Positions 45,622 through 53,826 of a stretch of DNA of 64,000 bases are shown here, in pieces. The stretch covers positions 1-64,000 of the forward strand of contig NZ_JAAFYZ010000002.1 of NCBI RefSeq assembly GCF_018274385.1, read 5' to 3'. A model generated the notes under the pieces. That model saw nothing but the letters and a program-made list of their open reading frames with translations, was not told where the DNA came from and did not search any database. The stretch is from Catenulispora pinistramenti (GTDB taxonomy: Bacteria > Actinomycetota > Actinomycetes > Streptomycetales > Catenulisporaceae). A program made the position numbers and the translations under genes. The first letter of the stretch is position 1. Every line of letters starts with the position of its first letter.

Positions 45622-47166
45622 GTGTCAGAGTACGCTTTCGCCCCCGATCCTGAAGCCGCTTTCGCCGCCGCCCGCGCCCGCACCGAGCAGATGATCACCT
45701 CCGCCCGTGAACACGGCTGGTGTGGGGACTGGTCAGCCGACGCCGCCGAGCGGCACGTCGTGGCGGCCGGCCGGGATGTTCAGCTGCACGTGTTGCAGGG
45801 GTTCCACGACGTCCGGGCGCTGGCCGAACAAGCGGCCCACGACGCCGGCGGCCTGGCCGTGCCCGTCGACGCCGCCGGGTGCGAGCATCGTCGGGTGGAG
45901 CCCGGCCACGCCCGCCGGCTGGCCTGCACCGTCGGCACGGTGATCGTGCGCCGTCTGGCGTTTCGCGCTCCGGGCGCCGAGAACCTGTATCCAGCCGACG
46001 CGGCGCTGAACCTTCCGGCAGGGCTGCACTCCCACGAGGTGGCCAAGCTCGCCGCGATCGAGTCCGCCCGCGGCTCGTTCCACGACGCCGCCGAGGCCAT
46101 GGCCCGCACCTGCGGCGCCCCGGTCGCCGCGCCGCAGGCGGTGCGGGCCATGGCGATCGCCGCCGCGGCCGACTTCGCCGCGTTCTACGACCAGGCCGCG
46201 CCGATGATGAGCACGAAGAAGACGCTGCTGGTGCTCACCGTGGACGGCAAGGGCATCGTGATGCGCCCGGAAGACCTGCGCGAGGAAACCCGCAAGAAGG
46301 CCGAGCGCGCGGCCAGGGCCGGCCGCCTGGCCGACGGCGACCGCCCGAATCGCAAGCGGATGGCGACCGTCGGCGCCGTTTACGACGCCGAGCCGGTCGT
46401 CCGCCGTCCGCACGACATCATCACCCTGGCCAAGGCCGGGAAGAAGAAGCGCAAGAAGAAGCCGAAGAAGGACCGCAAGAAGCGCACCGGCCCGAAAGCC
46501 GTGCGCAAGTGGCTCACCGCCTCCATCGCCGACGACGCCGCCGACGTCATCGCCGCGGTGTTCGACCAAGCCGAGGCCCGAGACCCTGGACACCTGCGGA
46601 CCTGGGTCGTACTCGTTGACGGCGCGAACCCGCAGATCGATGCCATCCGCGCCGAGGCCGCCGAACGCGGCATCGACATCCACCTCGTGATCGACTTCAT
46701 CCACGTGCTGCAATACCTCAACACCGCCGCCCGCGTCCTGCACGGCGACGGCGACAAAGCCGCGACCGCTGTCGCCGAACACGCCCTGACGGTGCTGAAC
46801 GGACGATCGAGTGACGTCGCCGACGACCTCGACCAAGCCGCCTGCGACGCCCGGTTCAGCCCCGAGGACCGCAAGAAGATCGGCGAGACCGTCACCTATC
46901 TCCGGAACAAGCACGACTACCTGCGCTACGACGATGCCCTGGCCGCCGGCTGGCCCATCGCCAGCGGTGTGATCGAGGGCGCCTGCAGACACCTGGTCGC
47001 CGACCGCCTGGACATCACCGGAGCCCGCTGGTCCCTAGAAGGCGCCGAAGCCGTCCTGAAACTCCGGGCCCTGCTTGCCAACCACGACTTCGAGGTCTAT
47101 TGGACCTACCACCTCCGGCAGGAACACCAGCGCAACCACAAGTCCCGCTACCACCTCGCAGCTTGA
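45622..47166 (+). CDS. ISKra4-family transposase
   Basis: 514 residues from GTG 45622 (VSEYAFAPDP). Key blocks: EVAKLAAIESARGSFHDAAE, LLVLTVDGKGIVMRPEDLR (first catalytic Asp), a Lys-rich loop (KAGKKKRKKKPKKDRKK), WVVLVDGANPQIDAI (second Asp), LVIDFIHVLQYLNTAA, and C-terminal WPIASGVIEGACRHLVADR with the catalytic Glu. Full length and uninterrupted, so the element may still be mobile. The frame is open upstream to 45019, but that part overlaps the accessory gene. Confidence 0.9.
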   Translation: MSEYAFAPDPEAAFAAARARTEQMITSAREHGWCGDWSADAAERHVVAAGRDVQLHVLQGFHDVRALAEQAAHDAGGLAVPVDAAGCEHRRVEPGHARRLACTVGTVIVRRLAFRAPGAENLYPADAALNLPAGLHSHEVAKLAAIESARGSFHDAAEAMARTCGAPVAAPQAVRAMAIAAAADFAAFYDQAAPMMSTKKTLLVLTVDGKGIVMRPEDLREETRKKAERAARAGRLADGDRPNRKRMATVGAVYDAEPVVRRPHDIITLAKAGKKKRKKKPKKDRKKRTGPKAVRKWLTASIADDAADVIAAVFDQAEARDPGHLRTWVVLVDGANPQIDAIRAEAAERGIDIHLVIDFIHVLQYLNTAARVLHGDGDKAATAVAEHALTVLNGRSSDVADDLDQAACDARFSPEDRKKIGETVTYLRNKHDYLRYDDALAAGWPIASGVIEGACRHLVADRLDITGARWSLEGAEAVLKLRALLANHDFEVYWTYHLRQEHQRNHKSRYHLAA

Positions 47167-47171
47167 CCACT

Positions 47172-47197
47172 GATCTCCCTGAGAATCATCTGCACCC
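47172..47197 (-). repeat. Right terminal inverted repeat of the ISKra4 element
   Basis: 26 bp, reverse complement of 44712-44737 with one mismatch; begins 5 bp after the transposase stop. Confidence 0.9.
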
Positions 47198-48021
47198 TCG
47201 GGAAACGTCCCGCCAGGCCCGGACCCGGTCCAGTCCACGCGCCACACGATCGTCGTCGTGGCGTGGAAGGCTCCGCCGGGCTCGGTTGCGGATGTGCGGC
47301 GGTAAGTATGTCCACAGGTCGGTGACGGTGCCGTCCCATCGCCGTTCGGATGCTCCGGGAATGGGGTACCGGGACCAGCGCAAGTCTCGGTCGTCCCATC
47401 CCCCATGGACCACGCGACCTGCCATGGCGTCGCCACTGCCGTCACTGTCACGCCACCGGCCGTCAGCGTCACCGACTTCGAACTCCACGAACCGGGCTTC
47501 AGCCACAGCCACACTGGCAAGCCCGCCAGTTGCGGCACATCAGCTCTCGGGCTCATCCCTACGTCGGGTTGGGGCATCACCAACGCCTGATACGCGTGCT
47601 GCGCGAGTTGTTGAGCACTGACCGTCGGGACAGCAGGATCCGTTGGGGCGAAGACGAGGGAGGAGTCGACCATGCGCCCGTTTACGGTGCACTCCTGCTG
47701 CGTCATCTTTTCAGGTGCGGATGGGTCGCCGACCGTAACGAGGCGCTGCACCAGCGGGATGAAGACGGGCACCTCCCGGCAGACACGCACGTCCGATGCG
47801 TTCGCCGGTACGGCCTTCGAGGTGCTCGCCGGCTTGGTTGAGGATCTGCCATCGATACTGAAATGGCACTCTGGTGCGTCGGGGTTCGTCGAGCAATCCG
47901 CGCCCACGACCCAATCACCGGCTGCTGGCGCATGGGCTGCGGGCGGAGCCGGAGACGGTGAACCGGAGGGTGCTGCCACTGCGGCGAGTAGGCCGACGAC
48001 GGGAATCGGCAGCCCTCTCAC
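47198..48021 (-). pseudogene. Secreted protein, 3' end removed by the ISKra4 element
   Basis: From GTG 48021, whose GTGA overlaps the stop of the upstream lipoprotein gene. A signal-like N-terminus (LPIPVVGLLAAVAAPSG), then a Cys-containing extracellular region (CREVPVFIPLVQRLVTVG; MTQQECTVNGRM), LAGLPVWLWLKPGSW, and a beta domain with VAWSMGDGTTETCAGPGTP and GGAFHATTTIVWRVDWTG. Similarity ends at GGTFPE exactly where the inverted repeat begins, so only the last few dozen residues are lost. Relatives are often mislabelled as ATP/GTP-binding proteins and sit next to RHS-type genes. Confidence 0.7.
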
Positions 48022-48578
48022 GAGCACGATCCGATCGCAAAAATCGCTAGATCAGTAACCCGCCACACCAGATCGGCCTCTGCCACCCTCGCCCGGATCA
48101 GGCGTCGGCCGCCAGCTGCCGCTCCGGCCGGAGGGCGGCCGGTCCTCGGATCGATCTCAGGAGCCGTCGAGGTGTCCGCACAGTCCTCGATCATGGCCGC
48201 CGTGGGCGCTGCGCTTGGAGAGACTTGAGTCACCTGGGGATGTGTCACCGGGGCACCGCCGGAGACCAGCCCTTGGGCCTGCTCCCGATACAGAATCCTT
48301 ACAAGCTCGGCCAGCGCCTGGTCAGTGGCATGGTGAGTGAGAACCGAGTCCTTCCAATCCGCCGTCCGACCCGCAACCGCCGCGTCAGCCCACATGCCGG
48401 CGTAGGCGCTCAGGGCGGCATTGCGTGCCTGGTCGGTCGGGGTGGACACAGCTGAAGCCTGCGAACTGCCAGGTCCTGTGGTCGCCCTCACCGCCGGCTT
48501 CGACCCGGATTCCGAGCACCCGGCAGTCATCAAAGCGATTGCGATTGCGCAGGACGCAACGAGTCTCGACGAGACCAA
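48018..48578 (-). CDS. Putative lipoprotein
   Basis: About 186 residues from TTG 48578, with AAGGAG 9 nt upstream; an in-frame GTG at 48596 is directly on the SD and less likely. The signal ends in a lipobox (ALMTAGC), then a Ser/Thr-rich stretch and a helical region (ALSAYAGMWADAAVAGRTAD, ALAELVRILYREQAQGL). The C-terminus has ADLVWRVTDLAIFAIGSCS. Such lipoproteins commonly precede the truncated secreted gene that follows, with which it is translationally coupled. Role unknown. Confidence 0.7.
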   Translation of the reverse strand: MVSSRLVASCAIAIALMTAGCSESGSKPAVRATTGPGSSQASAVSTPTDQARNAALSAYAGMWADAAVAGRTADWKDSVLTHHATDQALAELVRILYREQAQGLVSGGAPVTHPQVTQVSPSAAPTAAMIEDCADTSTAPEIDPRTGRPPAGAAAGGRRLIRARVAEADLVWRVTDLAIFAIGSCS

Positions 48579-48767
48579 GCCGGGACGCTCCTTCACCTCC
48601 TGTATCCGCGATCAACGGATACGCTCTCACCTCGCGGAGATCTAGACTTTCTATAGCGATCCATGAAGTAAAGGATGGACGCGACAGAAAGGTCAAGATC
48701 ACTCGATCGAGTGATGAGGAGATTTTGATTGCCGCGACTACGCCGTCAGCTGCGCGACGTGACCAGA

Positions 48768-49496
48768 CTACGGATTGCCGCTCCGATGCCTGTGCAAGGA
48801 GAGCGCTGGTATAGCTGCGATTTGATCGTCGCGAAGGTCCCTCCACACGAGGCCCGTAGGTCGGCGCGGCTCTTCGCAGCGAATCACTTCATCAGGCGTC
48901 ACGATCAAGTCCACACGAAAGTCATGCGAGGTCTCGGGGATCGGCTCGTCGATGACCTGGAGAGCGTGAACGGGCGCCACAATCACCGTCTCGGCTGTCA
49001 CCAGTCCGGCCTCGGTAAGCAGGGCCACTTCAAGATCTGAGTAGCCGGCTCCCTTGCCGATCCGGGCTCCGGACCGGTTCACAGCCACGCTGCCGCAGAT
49101 CACCACGTCGATGTGCTGCATGGCGTTCGTACCGATGTGGGGGGCGAGCTGCGCGGTCTGTCGCTTCTCGGCCGCTTCTCGCGCCGAGACGCTCAATGTC
49201 TGAGGATCGAGGAGATAGAAGGGCTCAGCGGTCGCCATCTTCGGCACTGCCATGTAGAGCAACTTGCCATCTTCGAGCGCGCGCGTTCGAACGGCGATTT
49301 GAGCCCGGTCAGGGTTGGCTTTGACCACCTGCGCTGCTTGCCACTCTGGCGTCTCCGCAAGACGCTCAGCTGTACATTCGCTGCCGTAAAAGCCCGGGAT
49401 CTTGCCGTAAGAGTCGGCAGGCACAGCCGACGCGTCGATGAGCATGCGCCAGACTCGCTCGCGAACGGCTTGCTTGGCTCCAAGAATGTCGGTCAT
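48768..49496 (-). CDS. 5-formyltetrahydrofolate cyclo-ligase-family protein
   Basis: 242 residues. The N-terminal KQAVRERVWRMLIDASAVP and QAAQVVKANPDRAQIAVRTR match the start of the 5-FCL fold, and GKLLYMAVPKM, VAVNRSGARIGKGAGYSDLE (the nucleotide-binding loop) and a V.VHALQVID segment are typical. Classic enzymes convert 5-formyl-THF to methenyl-THF with ATP; this longer version belongs to a group paired with XRE regulators. It lies 13 bp downstream of such a regulator in one operon. Confidence 0.85.
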   Translation of the reverse strand: MTDILGAKQAVRERVWRMLIDASAVPADSYGKIPGFYGSECTAERLAETPEWQAAQVVKANPDRAQIAVRTRALEDGKLLYMAVPKMATAEPFYLLDPQTLSVSAREAAEKRQTAQLAPHIGTNAMQHIDVVICGSVAVNRSGARIGKGAGYSDLEVALLTEAGLVTAETVIVAPVHALQVIDEPIPETSHDFRVDLIVTPDEVIRCEEPRRPTGLVWRDLRDDQIAAIPALSLHRHRSGNP

Positions 49497-49509
49497 CGTC
49501 CACCACTAC

Positions 49510-50694
49510 CTAGATGGCAGCCATCAACGCAAGCAGCCGATCGTTAATCTCCTGTACCCAGGGTTCGCTGCGCCAGGGACGCAGCTCGCGGCCAGCCTGG
49601 AAGACGATGTTCAGGCCACCACCGCCGCGGGTCAGCTCGACGGCATCGATCGTGTGGTGCATCGCGGCTTGAGCCTCGTCCCGTTTCCCCTGTCGGATGA
49701 GGCTCAGCGTCAGGTTGCCGAAGGCGATCGACTGGCTCTTCTTCTTCGTCAGGAGCGCCGATACCGTCCTGCGGAGCAGTGGTTCAGCGAGATTGGGCAG
49801 GCCTAGGGACAGGAAGCACGACCCGGCGAGCCGGTTGAACTCATTGGGGCCGAAGTTGTCGGCGGCTGCATCGTCCGGCGTGACACGATCAAACTGGGCT
49901 TCAGCCTTCCCAAGGACAGCCTCGGTCTCCTTACGGTCGCCGGCCATCGCGCAGCCTTCCGCGACGTGCAGCAGGCTGAGCCCGGTGAGCGCGGGACTGC
50001 ACAGGCTCGCCACCTCGGCGGCTTCGTCGGCGAGCGCCAGTCCTTTGGCGGGGTCCTTGTCTCCGTAGAGCGCTACGAAGCTCTTCCGCAGTACCGCGTA
50101 CGACTCGGTCAACGGGTCGCGGACTTGGCGCGCGGCGTTCACTGCCTGGTCAAAGTATTTGATCGGCCCATCGTGATCACGTCGCTGGCTGACGTCCCAC
50201 ACCAGCTGGCCCATGAAGGTCGCGGATTCGGCCTCGACCTCCCCGAGTGCCCTCCGGACTCGGCCGCCCGTGGCACCCTGGCGGAGATATGTGATCTGTC
50301 CGTGAACGTGGCCGGCTACTCCGACAAGTGCGGTCGACGTCGCGGTGTCGTACGACTCATCGAGTTGGCGGATCCGCTCGTGAAGGTGCGCCACGGCTAC
50401 CAGATCGACGCTCGATGGGTGCTGCAGCACGTAGGCCAGTCGCTCGCCGGGTTCGCTCTGGATGACCGCGATGTCGTCCAAGAGGGCTTGCAACTCATCA
50501 GCGGACACCCGTAGCGCGCGAGCGAGTTTGGGGCGGAGCCAAGCCTGCGGTTCGTTCTCAGCCGACTCCCATCGGACGACGGTCGAACGCTCGACGCCCA
50601 GGTACAGCGCCAGCTGCTCTTGGGTGAATCCGGCGGCCTTCCGCCGCTTCGCGAACTTGACCCGCTTGCCGGCCACCTCGATCACCTCACTCAT
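49510..50694 (-). CDS. XRE-family regulator with TPR-like C-terminus
   Basis: 394 residues from ATG 50694. A helix-turn-helix spans about 8-70 (VKFAKRRKAAGFTQEQLALY, ERSTVVRWESAENEPQAW), followed by a roughly 300-residue helical repeat region. Actinomycete proteins of this layout often sense a small peptide or metabolite. It forms an operon with the 5-FCL-like gene. The start and helix-turn-helix are clear; the target is unknown. Confidence 0.85.
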   Translation of the reverse strand: MSEVIEVAGKRVKFAKRRKAAGFTQEQLALYLGVERSTVVRWESAENEPQAWLRPKLARALRVSADELQALLDDIAVIQSEPGERLAYVLQHPSSVDLVAVAHLHERIRQLDESYDTATSTALVGVAGHVHGQITYLRQGATGGRVRRALGEVEAESATFMGQLVWDVSQRRDHDGPIKYFDQAVNAARQVRDPLTESYAVLRKSFVALYGDKDPAKGLALADEAAEVASLCSPALTGLSLLHVAEGCAMAGDRKETEAVLGKAEAQFDRVTPDDAAADNFGPNEFNRLAGSCFLSLGLPNLAEPLLRRTVSALLTKKKSQSIAFGNLTLSLIRQGKRDEAQAAMHHTIDAVELTRGGGGLNIVFQAGRELRPWRSEPWVQEINDRLLALMAAI

Positions 50695-50909
50695 CCGGAC
50701 CCTTCCGTAGCGTAGTCACCCCGTTGCGTAACCGCTGGTCAAACCGAAGGTTGCCTCAAAAACGCCTCAGGAGTGCCGCATGGCTGCTGTGGGACACCGC
50801 CGATCAGAGGGCTTTGCTGAGTATTAGCCGGGTCGACAGCTCACCAAATCCCGCGGGGAACGTCGACCCGGCCGCCACCAATCACCGTCAGCGATGACAA
50901 GGGGCAGCC

Positions 50910-51233
50910 ATGGCCTTACCCATCTACGGCTACATGCGGATCGCAGCGGACACTGACTGTCCGGCTGAGACCGCACGCGTCACAGCAGAGCTGGAGACGT
51001 TCGCGCGGCAGGAGGGGTTCTCGCTGGAGGACGTGTTCATAGAGCACCTCGGAGCGAAGAACCCGGCGTTCGATGGTCTGGTCGAACGGCTCAAGAGGTC
51101 TGAGACCAGGAACGTACTCGTTCCGTCTCTGTGGCATTTCGCCCGGCTTCCCGGGCTCCAAGAGGCCATGCAGCAGCACATCCAAAGTGAGACCGGCGCC
51201 CAGGTCTGGGTCATCCAGGGAAGGCCGCGGTGA
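50910..51233 (+). CDS. Small resolvase-like N-terminal-domain protein
   Basis: 107 residues from ATG 50910 (AGGGGCAGCC upstream). The fold resembles the catalytic domain of serine recombinases: IYGYMRIAADTDCPAETARV, a VTAELETFARQEGF helix, FDGLVERLKRSETRNVLVPS and HFARLPGLQEAM. But the usual Ser nucleophile and the DNA-binding tail are not seen, and such short proteins in actinomycetes are probably not recombinases. It heads a three-gene plus-strand cluster. Confidence 0.65.
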   Translation: MALPIYGYMRIAADTDCPAETARVTAELETFARQEGFSLEDVFIEHLGAKNPAFDGLVERLKRSETRNVLVPSLWHFARLPGLQEAMQQHIQSETGAQVWVIQGRPR

Positions 51234-51237
51234 CGTC

Positions 51238-51546
51238 ATGAACGAGCAGATCGAAGGTGCGTCGATGGCGTTCCGGGGCTCGGAGCGGCAGATCCTTGAA
51301 CGTCTGGACGTATTCCGCCTCCGCGGCGTCCATCCAGAAACGATCAACGCGGCTGTGGGACAGGTCAAGGCAGGTCACAGCCACATCGAGTGCGCCGGTG
51401 ATCGCTTCGAAGTCGCTGCGCCGGACTGGTCGATCGTCCAGGACGTCTACGGCTGCGACAAAGGGCGGGACTGCCGGGACGTCTCTAAGGCACAGCGCGA
51501 GGGCTTCGAAGCCATAGTTCGCGCTCGAACGAACGCAGCGCGGTGA
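51238..51546 (+). CDS. Hypothetical protein
   Basis: 102 residues from ATG 51238, 4 bp after the preceding stop. The sequence (MNEQIEGASMAFRGSERQIL, RGVHPETINAAVGQV) is compact and helical, with HSHIECAGDRFEVAAPDWSI and three Cys. I recognise no family. Its place between a resolvase-like gene and an HATPase gene suggests a shared operon. Confidence 0.6.
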   Translation: MNEQIEGASMAFRGSERQILERLDVFRLRGVHPETINAAVGQVKAGHSHIECAGDRFEVAAPDWSIVQDVYGCDKGRDCRDVSKAQREGFEAIVRARTNAAR

Positions 51547-51549
51547 GCC

Positions 51550-52005
51550 GTGTCCCACCACTCCATCACGCTCCCAGGCAGCACAGAGTGCATTCACGAG
51601 GCGCGCACGTGGGTCCGTGACACGCTTGGCGAGAATCAGGGCGTCGATGACGCGGTGCTGGTCGCGTCCGAACTCGCCACGAACGCCATCCGGCACTCTG
51701 CCAGCGGCCGGCCCGGTGGCACCTTCACACTGCACGTTGCCGCCTTCACCGATCGCTGGCACGTGCGCGTGGACGACGCTGGCGGGCTCAGCGTGCCCCG
51801 GATCCAAACAGTTGACGACGACCATGACGAAGCTGGCAGAGGGTTGGCCATGGTCGCCAGCTTGTCGTTGAGGTGGGGTGTCTTCGGCGACTACCGCGCA
51901 CGCGGTGTGTGGGCCGAGGTCCCGATTCCTGACAGCGTCAGCCCCGACGACGAGAGCGAGGCGTACTTCCCACTGCTGAATTACCTGGAGAGCCGCTGTC
52001 CCTGA
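51550..52005 (+). CDS. Anti-sigma-type HATPase (RsbW-like)
   Basis: 151 residues from GTG 51550, 3 bp after the preceding stop. The GHKL ATP-binding fold shows the N-box VLVASELATNAIRHSASG, the G1-like WHVRVDDAGG, and GRGLAMVASLSLRWG with the glycine lid. Standalone proteins like this bind sigma or anti-anti-sigma factors in actinomycetes. No partner is encoded next to it. Third gene of a three-gene run. Confidence 0.85.
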   Translation: MSHHSITLPGSTECIHEARTWVRDTLGENQGVDDAVLVASELATNAIRHSASGRPGGTFTLHVAAFTDRWHVRVDDAGGLSVPRIQTVDDDHDEAGRGLAMVASLSLRWGVFGDYRARGVWAEVPIPDSVSPDDESEAYFPLLNYLESRCP

Positions 52006-52051
52006 CAAGCGGTTCCCCACTTCATTCGTCTCTAGAGCCAGCCGAGCCATC

Positions 52052-52094
52052 GTGCCCTGCTGATCGCCGACGCAGCGAACGCCGCTCAGGGCAC
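52052..52094. terminator. Weak long-loop inverted repeat
   Basis: GTGCCCTG (52052-52059) and CAGGGCAC (52087-52094) pair over 8 bp with a 27-nt loop, between the convergent HATPase and methyltransferase genes. Plausible but weak as a terminator. Confidence 0.3.
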
Positions 52095-52916
52095 ATCGTT
52101 TGCTGCTCTACCCACGGCCAGCAGGTGGCTTGCCGCAGCCAGCAATTCGGGATGACCGTCGGCGAGCCGGGCGGCGGCCAGCACCGAGGCGAACAGCGGA
52201 TCATCGACCTCGCCGATGGCCACGCCCCGGGCCTCGGCGGCCCGCAGCATCCCCCAGGCCGGGCCTTCCACGCCGAACACCTGCACGTCGGCGATGCCGG
52301 CGGCGGCCATCTCGTCGGCCAGCAGCGCCGGGGGGTGGAAGAACGCGGTGGTGAACCGGCCCGGCGGCGGCTTGATCAGCTCGCCGGAGGCCATGATGCC
52401 GGCGACCGAGGCATGCACGCCGGGCCGGGCCAGGATCCCGAGGCCGGCATTCTCGAACAGGGACGCGAAGCGTCCGATCGCGGCGGCGGCGACTACGGCA
52501 CCGGGGCGGGCGACCCGAACCGCCTCAGAAAGCACCAGAGCCCGATCCTTGGGATCGGGGAGGTGATACAGCGGCCCCATCAGCAGTACCGCGTCGAAGG
52601 ACGCCGATTCGGCCGGCAGGTCGCGCGCGTCGCCGAGCTCAGCGGGCAGGCCAGCGTCCCGGGCCGCGGCCACGTGCTTGGGCATCGGGTCGATAAGCAG
52701 GCAGCGGTGACCGTCGTCGGTCAGCCAGGACGAGTGGACGCCGGTCCCTCCGCCGACGTCCAGGACGTCGAAGCCCCCCTCTGGCAGGAAGCGACGCAGG
52801 ATCTCCTGGGTGCGCAGCAGTTCCAGCCGCCCATCCGCCGCGTCTAGCAGGCGCCTGGCCTCGTCCTTGCCGCCGTAGTAGTCCGCGATCTCGGGAGCTA
52901 GTGAGAGTCCGTCCAT
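52086..52916 (-). CDS. Class I SAM-dependent methyltransferase
   Basis: 276 residues from ATG 52916 (MDGLSLAPEIADYYGG). Motif I is VLDVGGGTGVHSSWLTDDGH; LLIDPMPKHV is the acidic strand-2 end, and FDAVLLMGPLYHLPD fits motif IV. The substrate is not evident. It is divergent from the GntR gene and shares its operator region (palindrome at 52944), so it may be a tailoring enzyme of the nearby peptide pathway or a bystander under the same regulator. Confidence 0.85.
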   Translation of the reverse strand: MDGLSLAPEIADYYGGKDEARRLLDAADGRLELLRTQEILRRFLPEGGFDVLDVGGGTGVHSSWLTDDGHRCLLIDPMPKHVAAARDAGLPAELGDARDLPAESASFDAVLLMGPLYHLPDPKDRALVLSEAVRVARPGAVVAAAAIGRFASLFENAGLGILARPGVHASVAGIMASGELIKPPPGRFTTAFFHPPALLADEMAAAGIADVQVFGVEGPAWGMLRAAEARGVAIGEVDDPLFASVLAAARLADGHPELLAAASHLLAVGRAANDVP

Positions 52917-52943
52917 GGGATGGATTCTGCCCGCTAAAGTGGG

Positions 52944-52959
52944 GGTGGACCAGTCCACC
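52944..52959. promoter_or_regulatory. GntR operator 1 (GGTGGACCAGTCCACC)
   Basis: A perfect 16-bp palindrome (7-bp arms, CA centre) between the divergent methyltransferase and GntR genes, 28 bp before the methyltransferase start and 16 bp before the GntR start. A near-identical site lies at 53762. Confidence 0.75.
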
Positions 52960-52974
52960 ATGTCAGGAGATTCG

Positions 52975-53706
52975 ATGGCGCCGACCCTGCACGAGCAGAT
53001 CACGGGACAGCTGCGCGAGCAGATGGAGGACGGGACGCTGCCGCCAGGCGCGCCAGTTCCCTCCAGTCGGGCTCTGGCTGACCAGTGGGGCTGCTCGCGG
53101 GTGACCGCCTCGGACGCGCTGCGGGCACTGGCCCGCGACGGGCAGATCCTCGATCGCAAGGGGCTGGGGTTCTTCGTCACTGACACCCCGGTTGCACGTC
53201 CAGCCGGGCGACGCGCGGCTGGCACAGCCCGCGTCGACGGGGCGCTGCCGTTCAAGATCCTTGGCCGACCCGGCTACCGGGTCCCGCCGCCGCATGTCGC
53301 CGCCGCCCTGGGCATCGCCGAGGACGAAGAAGCCCTGGCCCGCATCAGGTTGCTGCACCTGCCCGGCGGCGAGCCGGTGTCGGTGGTCACGGCCTGGTTC
53401 GCCCGGAGCGTCGCCGAGCGTTGCGAACTGCTGCATCGCACCGCACCGATTCCGGGCGGCACCACCAGGCACATCACCGCCCGCACCGGCTTGCGCCCGG
53501 TGCTCGGCCGCGACGTGACCACTCCGACCGTCGCTGCCGACTTGGCCGCCGACGTCCGCACGGCGCTGGGCCTGGCCGCCGAGGCGGCGGTGCTGGTGGT
53601 GCTGCACATCGCCCAAACCGCCGACGACACTGCGGTGGTGGTCGAGGAGGGCTTCACCGGCGGTGGATTCGCCGAGCGCGTCGACGAGTACCCGATGGAC
53701 GTCTGA
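52975..53706 (+). CDS. GntR-family regulator (UTRA type)
   Basis: 243 residues from ATG 52975, with AGGAGA 6 nt upstream. The N-terminal winged helix has LHEQITGQLREQMEDGTLPP, VPSSRALADQWGCSRVTASD and LRALARDGQILDRKGLGFFV. The C-terminal UTRA ligand domain carries ARIRLLHLPGGEPVSVVTAW. It lies between two copies of the same palindrome, so it probably represses itself, the divergent methyltransferase and the peptide genes, released by a small ligand. Confidence 0.9.
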   Translation: MAPTLHEQITGQLREQMEDGTLPPGAPVPSSRALADQWGCSRVTASDALRALARDGQILDRKGLGFFVTDTPVARPAGRRAAGTARVDGALPFKILGRPGYRVPPPHVAAALGIAEDEEALARIRLLHLPGGEPVSVVTAWFARSVAERCELLHRTAPIPGGTTRHITARTGLRPVLGRDVTTPTVAADLAADVRTALGLAAEAAVLVVLHIAQTADDTAVVVEEGFTGGGFAERVDEYPMDV

Positions 53707-53761
53707 CAGCGCCTGAATCACCCTCGATGGCGGCGAAGCCGCATAAGGCCTTGACTGGACT

Positions 53762-53777
53762 GGTGGACTGGTCCACC
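53762..53777 (+). promoter_or_regulatory. GntR operator 2 (GGTGGACTGGTCCACC)
   Basis: Same 16-bp palindrome as at 52944 with only the two centre bases changed (TG for CA). It lies 50 bp before the first RiPP-locus gene, where it would cover the promoter. Confidence 0.75.
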
Positions 53778-53826
53778 TTAGTTAGTGCTCTGACATACGC
53801 GACCCTTCTGAGAGCGCGAGGCGACC

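Larger units (their letters stand above)
44712..47197 (+). mobile_element. Complete ISKra4-type insertion element
   Basis: 2,486 bp bounded by 26-bp terminal inverted repeats (44712-44737 and 47172-47197) that differ at one base; the core reads GGGTGCAGATGAT then CTCAGGGAGATC. It contains an accessory gene and an intact transposase. The left end interrupts the RHS gene after its 5' part was lost, and the right end cuts the 3' end of a secreted-protein gene. No matching target-site duplication is visible, so a deletion probably accompanied or followed insertion. Confidence 0.9.

Noticed and set aside
44727..45698. 323-residue minus-strand frame inside the ISKra4 element
   Set aside because: Pro/Arg/Ser-rich shadow of the element's own genes with no motif.
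50910..51233. Active serine recombinase
   Set aside because: Only a resolvase-like fold of about 100 residues; no clear Ser nucleophile in context and no DNA-binding domain.
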